Source: JBBSEX01 sp038239345 (lineage in GTDB: Bacteria > Acidobacteriota > Terriglobia > Bryobacterales > Bryobacteraceae). From it: a DNA stretch of 64,000 bases. This document shows positions 1 through 7,453 of the stretch, one piece after another (position 1 is the first letter of the stretch; each line of letters starts with the position of its first letter). Position numbers and translations under genes: made by a program. The notes under the pieces were generated by a model. It was not told the DNA's origin. It saw nothing but the letters and a program-made list of their open reading frames with translations, and ran no database searches. The stretch spans positions 186,001 to 250,000 of the forward strand of contig JBBSEX010000004.1 of the NCBI GenBank assembly GCA_038239345.1, written 5' to 3'.

Positions 1-202
1 CTTTCAGCGCGACACTTTGCCGGTCGTTGATGACGATCGGCAACCCCGCTCGATAGCCTAGAATCTCCCGATAGAATCGTCCCGCCGGCCCAAGATCGCT
101 AACCAGGAATGAGACCTGAGCGATGCCCAGAATCTTCGGACGTAGCGGCTCTTGCGCCCGTGCGAATCCACAAAGTATCGGCAAATACAGTAAAAATCGC
201 AT
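1..202 (-). CDS. VOC (glyoxalase/dioxygenase-like) family exported protein, C-terminus outside window
   Basis: Reading the minus strand from an ATG at 202, about 67 codons are visible before the window edge. Residues 1-17 form a Sec-type signal peptide (hydrophobic LLYLPILCGF, then ARAQ as a likely cleavage site). Residues 25-60 then match the first half of a vicinal-oxygen-chelate module: a hydrophobic strand GIAQVSFLVSD followed by FYREILGY. Many members bind a metal and act on small substrates, but the metal ligands of the second half are not in the window, so no reaction is assigned. It is divergent from the amidohydrolase at 234, with only 31 bp between the two starts, so the two may share a promoter region. 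Confidence 0.7.
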   Translation of the reverse strand, partial: MRFLLYLPILCGFARAQEPLRPKILGIAQVSFLVSDLGPAGRFYREILGYRAGLPIVINDRQSVALK

Positions 203-233
203 CGAATCTACTTTACAGATTACAATTAATCAG

Positions 234-1070
234 ATGAGGATTGACGCGCACCAACACTTCTGGGACCTGGACTTGTTTCCCTATCCCTGGATGCCCGTGG
301 ACCCTTCTCCTCTCCGCCGCAATCACCTCCCCGAAGATCTAGTGGGGGTTCTTTCCGAGAATCGCTTTGATGGCTCCATCGCCGTGCAAGCCACGGTCGA
401 TGCCCGGGAAGTATCGTGGCTGCTGGAACTGGCCGATCGCAATCCATTCGTTCTCGGTGTGGTCGGCTGGGTCGACCTTACCGATCCGGATCTTGGCGCT
501 ACGTTAGATCACTTACAAAAGAACCCGAAGTTCAAAGGCGTGCGGCATCCTGTGCACGACGAACCGGATGTGGATTGGATTCTGCGGCCCGCGGTAATCG
601 GCGGATTGCGCGAACTCGCCCGGCGTAATCTTCCCTTCGATCTGCTACTGCGCCCGCGGCATCTGCCGGTAGTGCTGCAACTGGCGGCCACTGTTCCGGA
701 TCTGCGTTTAGTGATCGATCATATTGCCAAGCCGGCGATCTCCACCGGCGCCTTGGACGGGTGGGCGGACGACATGGAACGCGTAGCGGCGATTCCCGAG
801 TTGTGCGTGAAAATGTCGGGCATGATCACCGAAGCCGATCATTCCAAATGGAAGGCACCCGATCTGGCGCCCTATGTCCAACATGTTCTGCGATGCTTCG
901 GCCATGGCCGCTTGATGTTTGGCAGCGACTGGCCGGTATGCAAACTGGCGGGATCGTGGAAGCAGGTGCTGGCGGCATTTACCCAGGCTATGGGTCCGCA
1001 ACCGATGGATCTGCGGGGAGAAATTCTAGGGGACACAGCGGAGCGTTTCTACAATTTACAGGGCAATTGA
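234..1070 (+). CDS. Amidohydrolase family 2 protein, lactonase-like
   Basis: A 278-aa TIM-barrel metal-dependent hydrolase of the Amidohydro_2 type (COG3618, which includes L-fuconolactonase and related lactonases). The ATG at 234 is chosen because the family starts exactly there with the strand and metal motif MRIDAHQHFW. The in-frame codons back to 123 give no recognisable protein and run into the divergent gene. Other landmarks are a mid-protein GVRHPVHDEPD strand, VIDHIAKPA around residue 163, and the C-terminal GSDWPV whose Asp is the usual catalytic or metal ligand. Likely cytoplasmic, opening a sugar lactone or similar ester. The exact substrate cannot be told from sequence. Confidence 0.85.
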   Translation: MRIDAHQHFWDLDLFPYPWMPVDPSPLRRNHLPEDLVGVLSENRFDGSIAVQATVDAREVSWLLELADRNPFVLGVVGWVDLTDPDLGATLDHLQKNPKFKGVRHPVHDEPDVDWILRPAVIGGLRELARRNLPFDLLLRPRHLPVVLQLAATVPDLRLVIDHIAKPAISTGALDGWADDMERVAAIPELCVKMSGMITEADHSKWKAPDLAPYVQHVLRCFGHGRLMFGSDWPVCKLAGSWKQVLAAFTQAMGPQPMDLRGEILGDTAERFYNLQGN

Positions 1071-1390
1071 CGATACGAAGACGCCGGAGTTTCCGAAAAA
1101 TGCAGTTAGTCCCTCTAAGTAAACAAACTTAGTTGTAAACTAGTAGTTGCTTAGTTCCTGCCCGGGAATCGGTCTATAGCGAATCCGGTAAATCGAATTT
1201 TGAAGCTCGAATCGTATAGATGGCAAATCGCTTCCGGGTTAAACCCGAATGCAGGCAAACACCTTACAGGCCGTCTTCGCTATTTTCGTTCCACGGCCGT
1301 ATTTGTTGGATTTCTCATGAATAACTGCCGATGGATACGGTAACCAGAGAAGAAATTCTGTAAGCTGGTCTAAATCCTCCCCGTCTAAAG
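1071..1390. other. Intergenic region without a gene; short palindrome
   Basis: No coding frame with a plausible start was found in these 320 bp. The only clear structure is a perfect palindrome CGGGTTAAACCCG at 1235-1247 (6-bp arms, 1-nt centre), about 145 bp before the downstream start. It could be an operator or the stem of a small hairpin; there is no T-run after it, so it is not a typical terminator. The region must carry the promoter of the signalling gene at 1391, but no convincing -35/-10 pair was picked. Confidence 0.4.
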
Positions 1391-3868
1391 ATGCGGATAG
1401 CTCGATTTCATACTTTTGCGGTAATGGCGTTGGGGTTCACGTTGTTGGCAGTCGAACTGCCGCGATGGGAATCGCCCGATCTGGTCAATTACGGCTGCTT
1501 CCTACTGCTGGCGTTGATCTCCGCGAATTTGCGAATCGATCTCCCGTTGCTGCCCGACGGATTCCCGGTTGGACTGGTCTTTTCGCTCATCGCCGTGGTG
1601 CAGTTCAGCCTTCCGGAAACACTGCTGCTGGGATGCTCGGTGGCTCTGATTCAAGGCCTGTGGGATATGCGGCACCACGGTCCCAGACTGAAGGTGGTTT
1701 TCCGGGCAACGGCGGCTGCGCTGGCGCTTACTATCACTCACGTTATTTATCACTCCAACGTCTTGCGCGCCGGTTTGTTCCCCAAATACCACTCGACAAC
1801 TGGCGATGTCCCACTGATTGAAACCATTCTCATGGTTGTAATCGCTTCTCTGTCCTACTTTGTGGCGCATTCCGTTCCCTTGGCGGCGGACTCGGCATTG
1901 GGTACGGAAAAAACCTTTCGCCGCATCTGGCGGGAAGAGTATATCTGGACGGTCCCTTATTACCTGCTCTCGGCCGGGCTGGCGCTGGCGACCCTCTACG
2001 TGGATCGGAACCTTGGTTGGGAGACGGCCTTGCTGGTGGTTCCGGTTTTCTATCTGATCTACCGGGCCTACGGATTCTATCTGGCGCGTCTGGAAACCGA
2101 ACGCCAGCATGCTCAGGAAATGGCGACGCTGCATCTGCGGACTATCGAGGCATTGGCCCTGGCGATTGAGGCAAAGGACCATACCACGCACGACCATTTA
2201 CAACGTGTCCAGGTGTACGCGATGGAACTCGGTAAGGACTTGGGCTTGAATCGCGAGGAGTTGGAAGCATTGCGGGCGGCGGCTCTGCTGCACGACATCG
2301 GCAAGTTGGCGGTTCCCGAGCACATCATTTCCAAGCCCGGCCGGCTGACTCCCGAAGAATTCGAAAAGATGAAGATCCATCCCCTGGTGGGCGCCGAGAT
2401 TCTGGAACACGTAAAGTTCCCTTACCCGGTGGTTCCCATTGTGCGCGCCCATCATGAGAAATGGGATGGCAGCGGGTATCCTTACGGACTCGCCGGAAAT
2501 AGCATCCCGATCGGTGCCCGCATTCTGGCCGCGGTGGACGCCCTTGACGCGCTGGCCTCCCATCGCCAGTATCGGCGAGCCCTTCCGCTTGATGAAGCCA
2601 TGCAGAAGATTTCCGAAGATTCGGGCCGCGGCTTCGATCCTCGCGTGGTTGCCGTGCTGCAGCAGCGGTATGTAGAACTGGAGCGCATGGCCCAGGCGAA
2701 GGGCTCGGGTCTCGGAAAACTATCCACTGAAGTTAAGATCACGAACGGGCTGGCTCCAGCCGCTGGTTTTGAAGTAGCCGCCCCGACGATTCCCGGGAAA
2801 GCCGCGGAAGATCGGGTGGATTTCCTGGAATCGATCGCCTCGGCCAGGCAAGAAGTTCTGGCGTTATTTGAGCTATCGCAGGACCTTGGGAACTCTCTCA
2901 GCCTGGATGAAACCTTGTCGGTTCTTGCCGTCCGCCTGCGCCGCTTGATTCCCCATCACGCCATGGCCGTATACATGAAACGGGACGACCGTCTGATTCC
3001 CGAATACGTCACCGGCGATGACTTTCGCTTATTTTCGTCTCTGGAAATTCCCATTGGACAGGGCCTCTCGGGCTGGGTAGCGGAAAATCGTAAGCCGATC
3101 ATGAACGGCAATCCCACTGTGGAACCGGGTTATTTGAACGACCCGAATAAGTTCAGCACTTTGCGCTCGGCGATCGCGGTGCCGCTGGAAGGCTTGAACG
3201 GAGTGGTTGGGGTGATGACGCTCTATCATGCCGAGCGCGATGCCTTCACTAAGGACAATCTGCGAATCCTGCTGGCCGTTAGTTCCAAGGTCGCTCTCTG
3301 TACCGAGAACGCCTTGAAATATCTGCAGGCGGAAAAATCGGCGACGATCGATTACCTCACCGGTCTGCCGAATGCCCGCTCTCTCTTCTTGCATCTGGAT
3401 CAGGAGATGACGCGCTGCCAACGGATGAACGTCCCGCTGACAGTTGTGGTCTGCGATCTGGACGACTTCAAGTTGGTGAACGACCGTTTCGGACATCTGG
3501 AAGGCAACAAGGTCCTGCGCCTGGTTGGCAGAGGCCTAAAGGACGGTTGCACCGACTTCGACTATGTCGCGCGCATGGGCGGCGATGAATTCGTCATCGT
3601 GATGCCGGGCATTACGCCCGACAGCATCGGGGCGCGCATCGAGCGCTTCCGGGCTGCTGTCGCCGGCGCCAGTCAGGAAATGCAGAAAGACGAGCTACTC
3701 TCTTTCAGCATGGGCGCGGCCCATCTTCCAGAAGATGGCAGCGATGCCGAGCAATTGTTAGCCGAAGCCGATCGCCGGATGTACAAAGAGAAACAAGTCC
3801 ACAAATATAGTCTTCCCACGGAAACTCCGGGCTGGAGTTTCGATCTCCACTCAACCACCATCCAGTAA
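1391..3868 (+). CDS. Membrane HD-GYP / GAF / GGDEF cyclic-di-GMP signalling protein
   Basis: 825 aa. Residues 1-235 hold several hydrophobic segments (an integral membrane sensor region). An HD-GYP phosphodiesterase domain spans about 245-430, with HD at 301-302 and HHEKWDGSGYP near 354-364. A GAF domain covers about 485-640 and a GGDEF domain about 650-810, with an intact GGDEF signature at 730-734. HD-GYP enzymes degrade c-di-GMP and GGDEF enzymes make it; both catalytic signatures look intact, so the protein could be bifunctional, with GAF or the membrane part setting the direction. The stop lies 18 bp inside the convergent dehydrogenase gene. No strong ribosome site precedes the ATG. Confidence 0.92.
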   Translation: MRIARFHTFAVMALGFTLLAVELPRWESPDLVNYGCFLLLALISANLRIDLPLLPDGFPVGLVFSLIAVVQFSLPETLLLGCSVALIQGLWDMRHHGPRLKVVFRATAAALALTITHVIYHSNVLRAGLFPKYHSTTGDVPLIETILMVVIASLSYFVAHSVPLAADSALGTEKTFRRIWREEYIWTVPYYLLSAGLALATLYVDRNLGWETALLVVPVFYLIYRAYGFYLARLETERQHAQEMATLHLRTIEALALAIEAKDHTTHDHLQRVQVYAMELGKDLGLNREELEALRAAALLHDIGKLAVPEHIISKPGRLTPEEFEKMKIHPLVGAEILEHVKFPYPVVPIVRAHHEKWDGSGYPYGLAGNSIPIGARILAAVDALDALASHRQYRRALPLDEAMQKISEDSGRGFDPRVVAVLQQRYVELERMAQAKGSGLGKLSTEVKITNGLAPAAGFEVAAPTIPGKAAEDRVDFLESIASARQEVLALFELSQDLGNSLSLDETLSVLAVRLRRLIPHHAMAVYMKRDDRLIPEYVTGDDFRLFSSLEIPIGQGLSGWVAENRKPIMNGNPTVEPGYLNDPNKFSTLRSAIAVPLEGLNGVVGVMTLYHAERDAFTKDNLRILLAVSSKVALCTENALKYLQAEKSATIDYLTGLPNARSLFLHLDQEMTRCQRMNVPLTVVVCDLDDFKLVNDRFGHLEGNKVLRLVGRGLKDGCTDFDYVARMGGDEFVIVMPGITPDSIGARIERFRAAVAGASQEMQKDELLSFSMGAAHLPEDGSDAEQLLAEADRRMYKEKQVHKYSLPTETPGWSFDLHSTTIQ

Positions 3869-4807
3869 AACTTTCATCACGCCTTTTTGCCCGGCGCGAT
3901 CGAAGGCCTGCTTCGCGGCGGACAGCGGGAAGCGATCGGAGATCATGTTATCGACGTCAATCGCGCCGGACTTCAGCAGCTTGATTGCCGGTTCAAAACG
4001 CCCACAGCGCGATCCAATCAAAGTGATCTCATTAACGATAATGGGCGCGAACGCAATGGCCGTCGTTCCGTGCACCGTACTCTTCATGATCACCTTGCCA
4101 AGCGGCGCGGTCATCGCCACGGCCTGCTGCAACCCCTGGGGGGAACCGGTAGCATCGACAACAAAGTTATACAGGGATTTCGGAAACTTCGCCCGCCGGA
4201 CCTCTGTCGCCACGCCGGCTGCCGCGGAGATCTTCAACTTCTCTTTGTGACGCCCATAGTGATGCGTTGCGGCGCCGTGGGCCTGCAGCACCTGAGCGAT
4301 TAAGAGGCCAAGCTTGCCGTCGCCCAATACAGCTACCGGTTCGCCCGGCGGAATCGGCACCTGATCCAGAATCTGACAAGCGGCGGCAAGAGGTTCAATG
4401 AACACCGCCTGTTCGTTTGAGATTGAATCCGGCAGGCGATGCAGATTCACTTCCGGCAGTGTGAGGAACTCCCGAAAAGCCCCTGGATGGCGGACGATCC
4501 CAAGAACTGTCCGGGTGGGGCAGTGCCGTTGTAAACCCCGCCGGCAATAATCGCAATGGCCACAAGCAAGATTGATATCACCGGCCACGCGCCGTCCAAT
4601 CCAAGCTTTATCGTCCGAATCGACAACCTCGCCTACGAATTCATGCCCCGGCGTGCCGGCGAAATTATAGTAGCCGCGCTGCAGTTCCAGATCGGTGTTA
4701 CAAATACCACCGGCCAGTAAGCGAATGAGCGCGAATCCGCCAGGCCGTTGAGGCTTGCGCTCGTTACGGATCGTAATCCGCCCGCTTTCCAGACGGACCG
4801 CGATCAT
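3851..4807 (-). CDS. Zinc-dependent medium-chain alcohol dehydrogenase
   Basis: 318 aa from the ATG at 4807. This start is chosen because it overlaps the stop of the upstream gene as ATGA and begins the GroES-like fold (MIAVRLESGRI); the longer in-frame reading into that gene has no family similarity. The catalytic zinc site is C36 (GGICNTD) and H55-E56 (GHE). The structural zinc site is the four cysteines C82, C85, C88 and C96. A Rossmann motif GDGKLGLLIAQ follows, so NAD(P) is expected. Related enzymes oxidise threonine, sorbitol, glucose and other alcohols; substrate unknown. Translationally coupled to the helix-hairpin-helix gene. Confidence 0.88.
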   Translation of the reverse strand: MIAVRLESGRITIRNERKPQRPGGFALIRLLAGGICNTDLELQRGYYNFAGTPGHEFVGEVVDSDDKAWIGRRVAGDINLACGHCDYCRRGLQRHCPTRTVLGIVRHPGAFREFLTLPEVNLHRLPDSISNEQAVFIEPLAAACQILDQVPIPPGEPVAVLGDGKLGLLIAQVLQAHGAATHHYGRHKEKLKISAAAGVATEVRRAKFPKSLYNFVVDATGSPQGLQQAVAMTAPLGKVIMKSTVHGTTAIAFAPIIVNEITLIGSRCGRFEPAIKLLKSGAIDVDNMISDRFPLSAAKQAFDRAGQKGVMKVLLDGG

Positions 4808-5076
4808 GCCCGCAGCTTTCGCTTTGCACTCCAGTACCACCACTTGCATTGCTCGTCTGGCAGATGGGGATTGCGCGCTTGCGCCACCGCGCAGTGAAAC
4901 GTGTCGAGCACGCACGGGTCCTGTCTGGCGGCGGTTAGTTCGCATAACCGGTCGTACAACGCCTGTCCATCGTGGCGCGACAGTTCCTCTACTGAGTGAA
5001 TGCCAAGTTGCGCGAAATCCCCCGCCATCTTACGGCCGATCCCCTGCAAGTCGCGTAATTGTCGAACAGTGCTCAT
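4804..5076 (-). CDS. Helix-hairpin-helix protein of the Cdd1/pathogenicity-locus type
   Basis: A 90-aa protein starting MSTVRQLRDLQGIGRKMA. The LxxLxGIGxKxAxxFxxLGI pattern is a helix-hairpin-helix, and the tail with paired Cys (DPCVLDTFHC) and KWWYWS matches the small Cdd1-like family often annotated as pathogenicity locus. The HhH suggests nucleic-acid contact, but no biochemical role is established for this family. It is the first gene of a two-gene unit: its TGA overlaps the ATG of the alcohol dehydrogenase (ATGA). It is divergent from threonine synthase, 43 bp away. Confidence 0.8.
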   Translation of the reverse strand: MSTVRQLRDLQGIGRKMAGDFAQLGIHSVEELSRHDGQALYDRLCELTAARQDPCVLDTFHCAVAQARNPHLPDEQCKWWYWSAKRKLRA

Positions 5077-5119
5077 TTCACGAGTTTACAATTGCCCCCA
5101 AGACTACAATAAAAGATCC

Positions 5120-6427
5120 ATGCATCCCGAACTGGTCTGCTTCACAATGGTCTGTCGCGCGCGCTATCCCATCACCCAGGTAATTTACAATTGTCCGCGC
5201 TGCGGTGGATTGCTGGAAGTAGGTTATACCGGCAACAAGCTGGATCCCACGGCCTTGCGCGGTATTTTTCGGGAACGCCGGTTGCGGAACAATCCGCTGG
5301 ATCAGAGTGGTGTCTGGCGCTATCGCGAACTGTTCCCTTTTTTGGAAAACTACGATCGCGTGGTTACCCTGCGCGAGGGAAATACTCCGCTACTGGATGC
5401 CCCGCTGGCTGCATCCTATGGCGGCCTGGACAAGCTGGTGTTCAAACACCAGGGATACAACCCGACGGGATCGTTCAAGGATAACGGCATGACGGCGGGC
5501 GTGGCCCAGGCGGTGCGGCTGGGCATGAAACGCGTGGCCTGCGTCTCAACCGGTAATACTTCGGCATCCATGGCGGCCTACGCCAGCGCGGCCGGATTAC
5601 AACCCGTCGTCTTCATTCCCCATGGAAATATTTCTTACGGCAAACTGGCGCAGGCGCTTGAGTATGGCGCGCGTACTTTGCAAGTGGAAGCGAACTTCGA
5701 TCAGATCCTGGCGCTGGTCCGAGTGCTGGCCGAGAAGCTCGGGATCTATCTCCTAAATTCGATCAATCCATTTCGCATCGAAGGCCAGAAGAGCATCATC
5801 TTCGAAATGCTGGATCAACGCGATTGGCAGGTTCCCGATTGGATCGTGCTCCCCGGCGGCAATTTGGGCAACACGTCGGCATTCGGCAAAGCGCTATTCG
5901 AACTGCGCAGCGCGGGAATCATTTCGAAGCTACCGCATCTGGCGGTAATTCAGGCTGAGGGAGCGGCGCCGTTTTCCGATTTCTTTGCCCGTGGCGGCGC
6001 GTTTCAAACGCTGCACGATCCACAAACTCTGGCCACCGCAATCAAGATTGGCGATCCCGTGTCGTGGCAGAAAGCACTGGTAACCGTGCTGAATACAGAA
6101 GGCATCGTGGATAAGGTAAGCGAACAGGAAATCGCCGATGCGAAAGCCCAGATCGGATTATGTGGAATCGGCTGTGAGCCGGCCTCGGCGGCGACTTTGG
6201 CCGGCATTAAAAAGCTGACAGCGGCCGGAACCATCCCCCACGATGCCGATGTCGTCGCGGTTCTTACCGGTCATGTTCTAAAGGATCCCGACTATATATT
6301 CAAGTACCATACCGGTGAATTGAAAGCTCCCAACGGCGAGGCGATCCAGTCGACATTCGGAAACAAGCCTGTTGTGGTTCCGAACGATGCCGACGCCATC
6401 GCGGGACTGTTGGAAAACTGGGGCTAA
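5120..6427 (+). CDS. thrC: Threonine synthase
   Basis: 435 aa, fold type II PLP enzyme converting O-phospho-L-homoserine to threonine in the cytoplasm. The PLP-lysine motif NPTGSFKDNG places the Schiff-base lysine at K120. STGNTSASMAAY and the glycine-rich LPGGNLGNTSAFGKAL form the phosphate and cofactor loops. The N-terminal zinc-ribbon-like segment is imperfect: the second pair CPRC is present but the first CxxC is not. The start is the ATG at 5120; in-frame codons upstream to 5000 lie inside the divergent HhH gene. Its stop overlaps the convergent acetyltransferase by 4 bp. Confidence 0.93.
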   Translation: MHPELVCFTMVCRARYPITQVIYNCPRCGGLLEVGYTGNKLDPTALRGIFRERRLRNNPLDQSGVWRYRELFPFLENYDRVVTLREGNTPLLDAPLAASYGGLDKLVFKHQGYNPTGSFKDNGMTAGVAQAVRLGMKRVACVSTGNTSASMAAYASAAGLQPVVFIPHGNISYGKLAQALEYGARTLQVEANFDQILALVRVLAEKLGIYLLNSINPFRIEGQKSIIFEMLDQRDWQVPDWIVLPGGNLGNTSAFGKALFELRSAGIISKLPHLAVIQAEGAAPFSDFFARGGAFQTLHDPQTLATAIKIGDPVSWQKALVTVLNTEGIVDKVSEQEIADAKAQIGLCGIGCEPASAATLAGIKKLTAAGTIPHDADVVAVLTGHVLKDPDYIFKYHTGELKAPNGEAIQSTFGNKPVVVPNDADAIAGLLENWG

Positions 6428-7392
6428 AAGCCTTCCCAGACGCAAGCGGCGAAGCTCCGCTTGCGCACGAATCCAAGCCGCTGATAGAGTTTGATAGCTT
6501 CGTGGTTCGCGTCGGTGACAGTCAAACTCGCGCTCCGGCAATCGCGTTCGGCTAGCACGCTGAGCGAACGCCGGATCAATTCATAACCGACAGCCGACCC
6601 TTTCACCTGAGGCGTAACACAGACCTGAGTGATGTGCCCCACCTGCGGCGCCACCAAGCTGCTGAGGCAGATCCCGGCCATGCGCCCGCTCTGTTGCCGA
6701 ATCGCCAACATCGACGCCGGTTGGAAAAAGCTGCCACATCCTGGATATTGCACGATATTCAGTAGAAACCGCCGGGCTCCGGGCACTGACCGGTATTGGT
6801 CGTTGATCTGGCTGTCGATGTGCCCGTGATAAGCCGCCGCGATCACCTGCGCCGCTTCCTCCTGGTTGCGCTCCAGCCAGGTTTCAAACATCACGTCGCC
6901 CCGGCCAGACCGCGCGGGCAAGGTTTCGACGTTAGCCAGGTCGATATCGAGGAAGCTGCGTGGATACACCCGGACGTAGCGCGAGTGCGGCCAGAGACGC
7001 TCCAGCGGAGATCGCATCATCATCAACTGCGCCTCAATACGGCGCACATAGGGCATATGCATCAAGCTGTCGAGGGAAGCTCGCAAGAGCAGATTTTCGT
7101 TGATCACCGTGCAATATTGCGGCAGGACATACAGATCGCCTATCAGGCCCTTCCGCTCTTCGCACACGAAATAGGTGTAGCCCACTGCCCGGCCACCGAT
7201 CAGAAGCGCGTGTCCATTCAGGGCTTGTAGATCCACGAAGCGCAGAACCAACTCCGCCGATGGCGTAAAATTCCAGTCCAGTTCCGCTTGCCACTGCTTG
7301 GTTTCCGAGGCAAGAATCGGCGCCAGATCGGCTCCGCGCAAATGACGCAATTCGGTCACCTGGGGAACCGGAATCTCTGATAGCGCAGCCAC
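6424..7392 (-). CDS. Protein with two tandem GNAT acetyltransferase domains
   Basis: 322 aa from a GTG. The C-terminal half (about 165-322) is a good GNAT fold: HITQVCVTPQVKGSAVGYEL corresponds to strand 4 plus the acyl-CoA pyrophosphate loop (usually Q/RxxGxG/A), and EAIKLYQRLGF is the closing motif. The N-terminal half (about 15-160) has a weaker GNAT-like pattern (GRAVGYTYFV, GLIGDLYVLPQY) without a clear CoA loop, so it is probably a degenerate copy. Substrate unknown; a small molecule or a protein N-terminus are both possible. It is convergent with thrC and 61 bp downstream of the divergent end of nothing else, so probably monocistronic. Confidence 0.78.
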   Translation of the reverse strand: MAALSEIPVPQVTELRHLRGADLAPILASETKQWQAELDWNFTPSAELVLRFVDLQALNGHALLIGGRAVGYTYFVCEERKGLIGDLYVLPQYCTVINENLLLRASLDSLMHMPYVRRIEAQLMMMRSPLERLWPHSRYVRVYPRSFLDIDLANVETLPARSGRGDVMFETWLERNQEEAAQVIAAAYHGHIDSQINDQYRSVPGARRFLLNIVQYPGCGSFFQPASMLAIRQQSGRMAGICLSSLVAPQVGHITQVCVTPQVKGSAVGYELIRRSLSVLAERDCRSASLTVTDANHEAIKLYQRLGFVRKRSFAACVWEGF

Positions 7393-7453
7393 TAGGCGAA
7401 TTATATTCCGAATTCGCCTTGGTCGTAATGGCCGTTTGGCCGGGAGCGTGAAT

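Noticed and set aside
1447..1461. A sigma-54-like promoter TGGCAGTCGAACTGC
   Set aside because: Spacing of GG and GC fits, but it lies inside the coding region of the signalling gene about 56 bp after its start.
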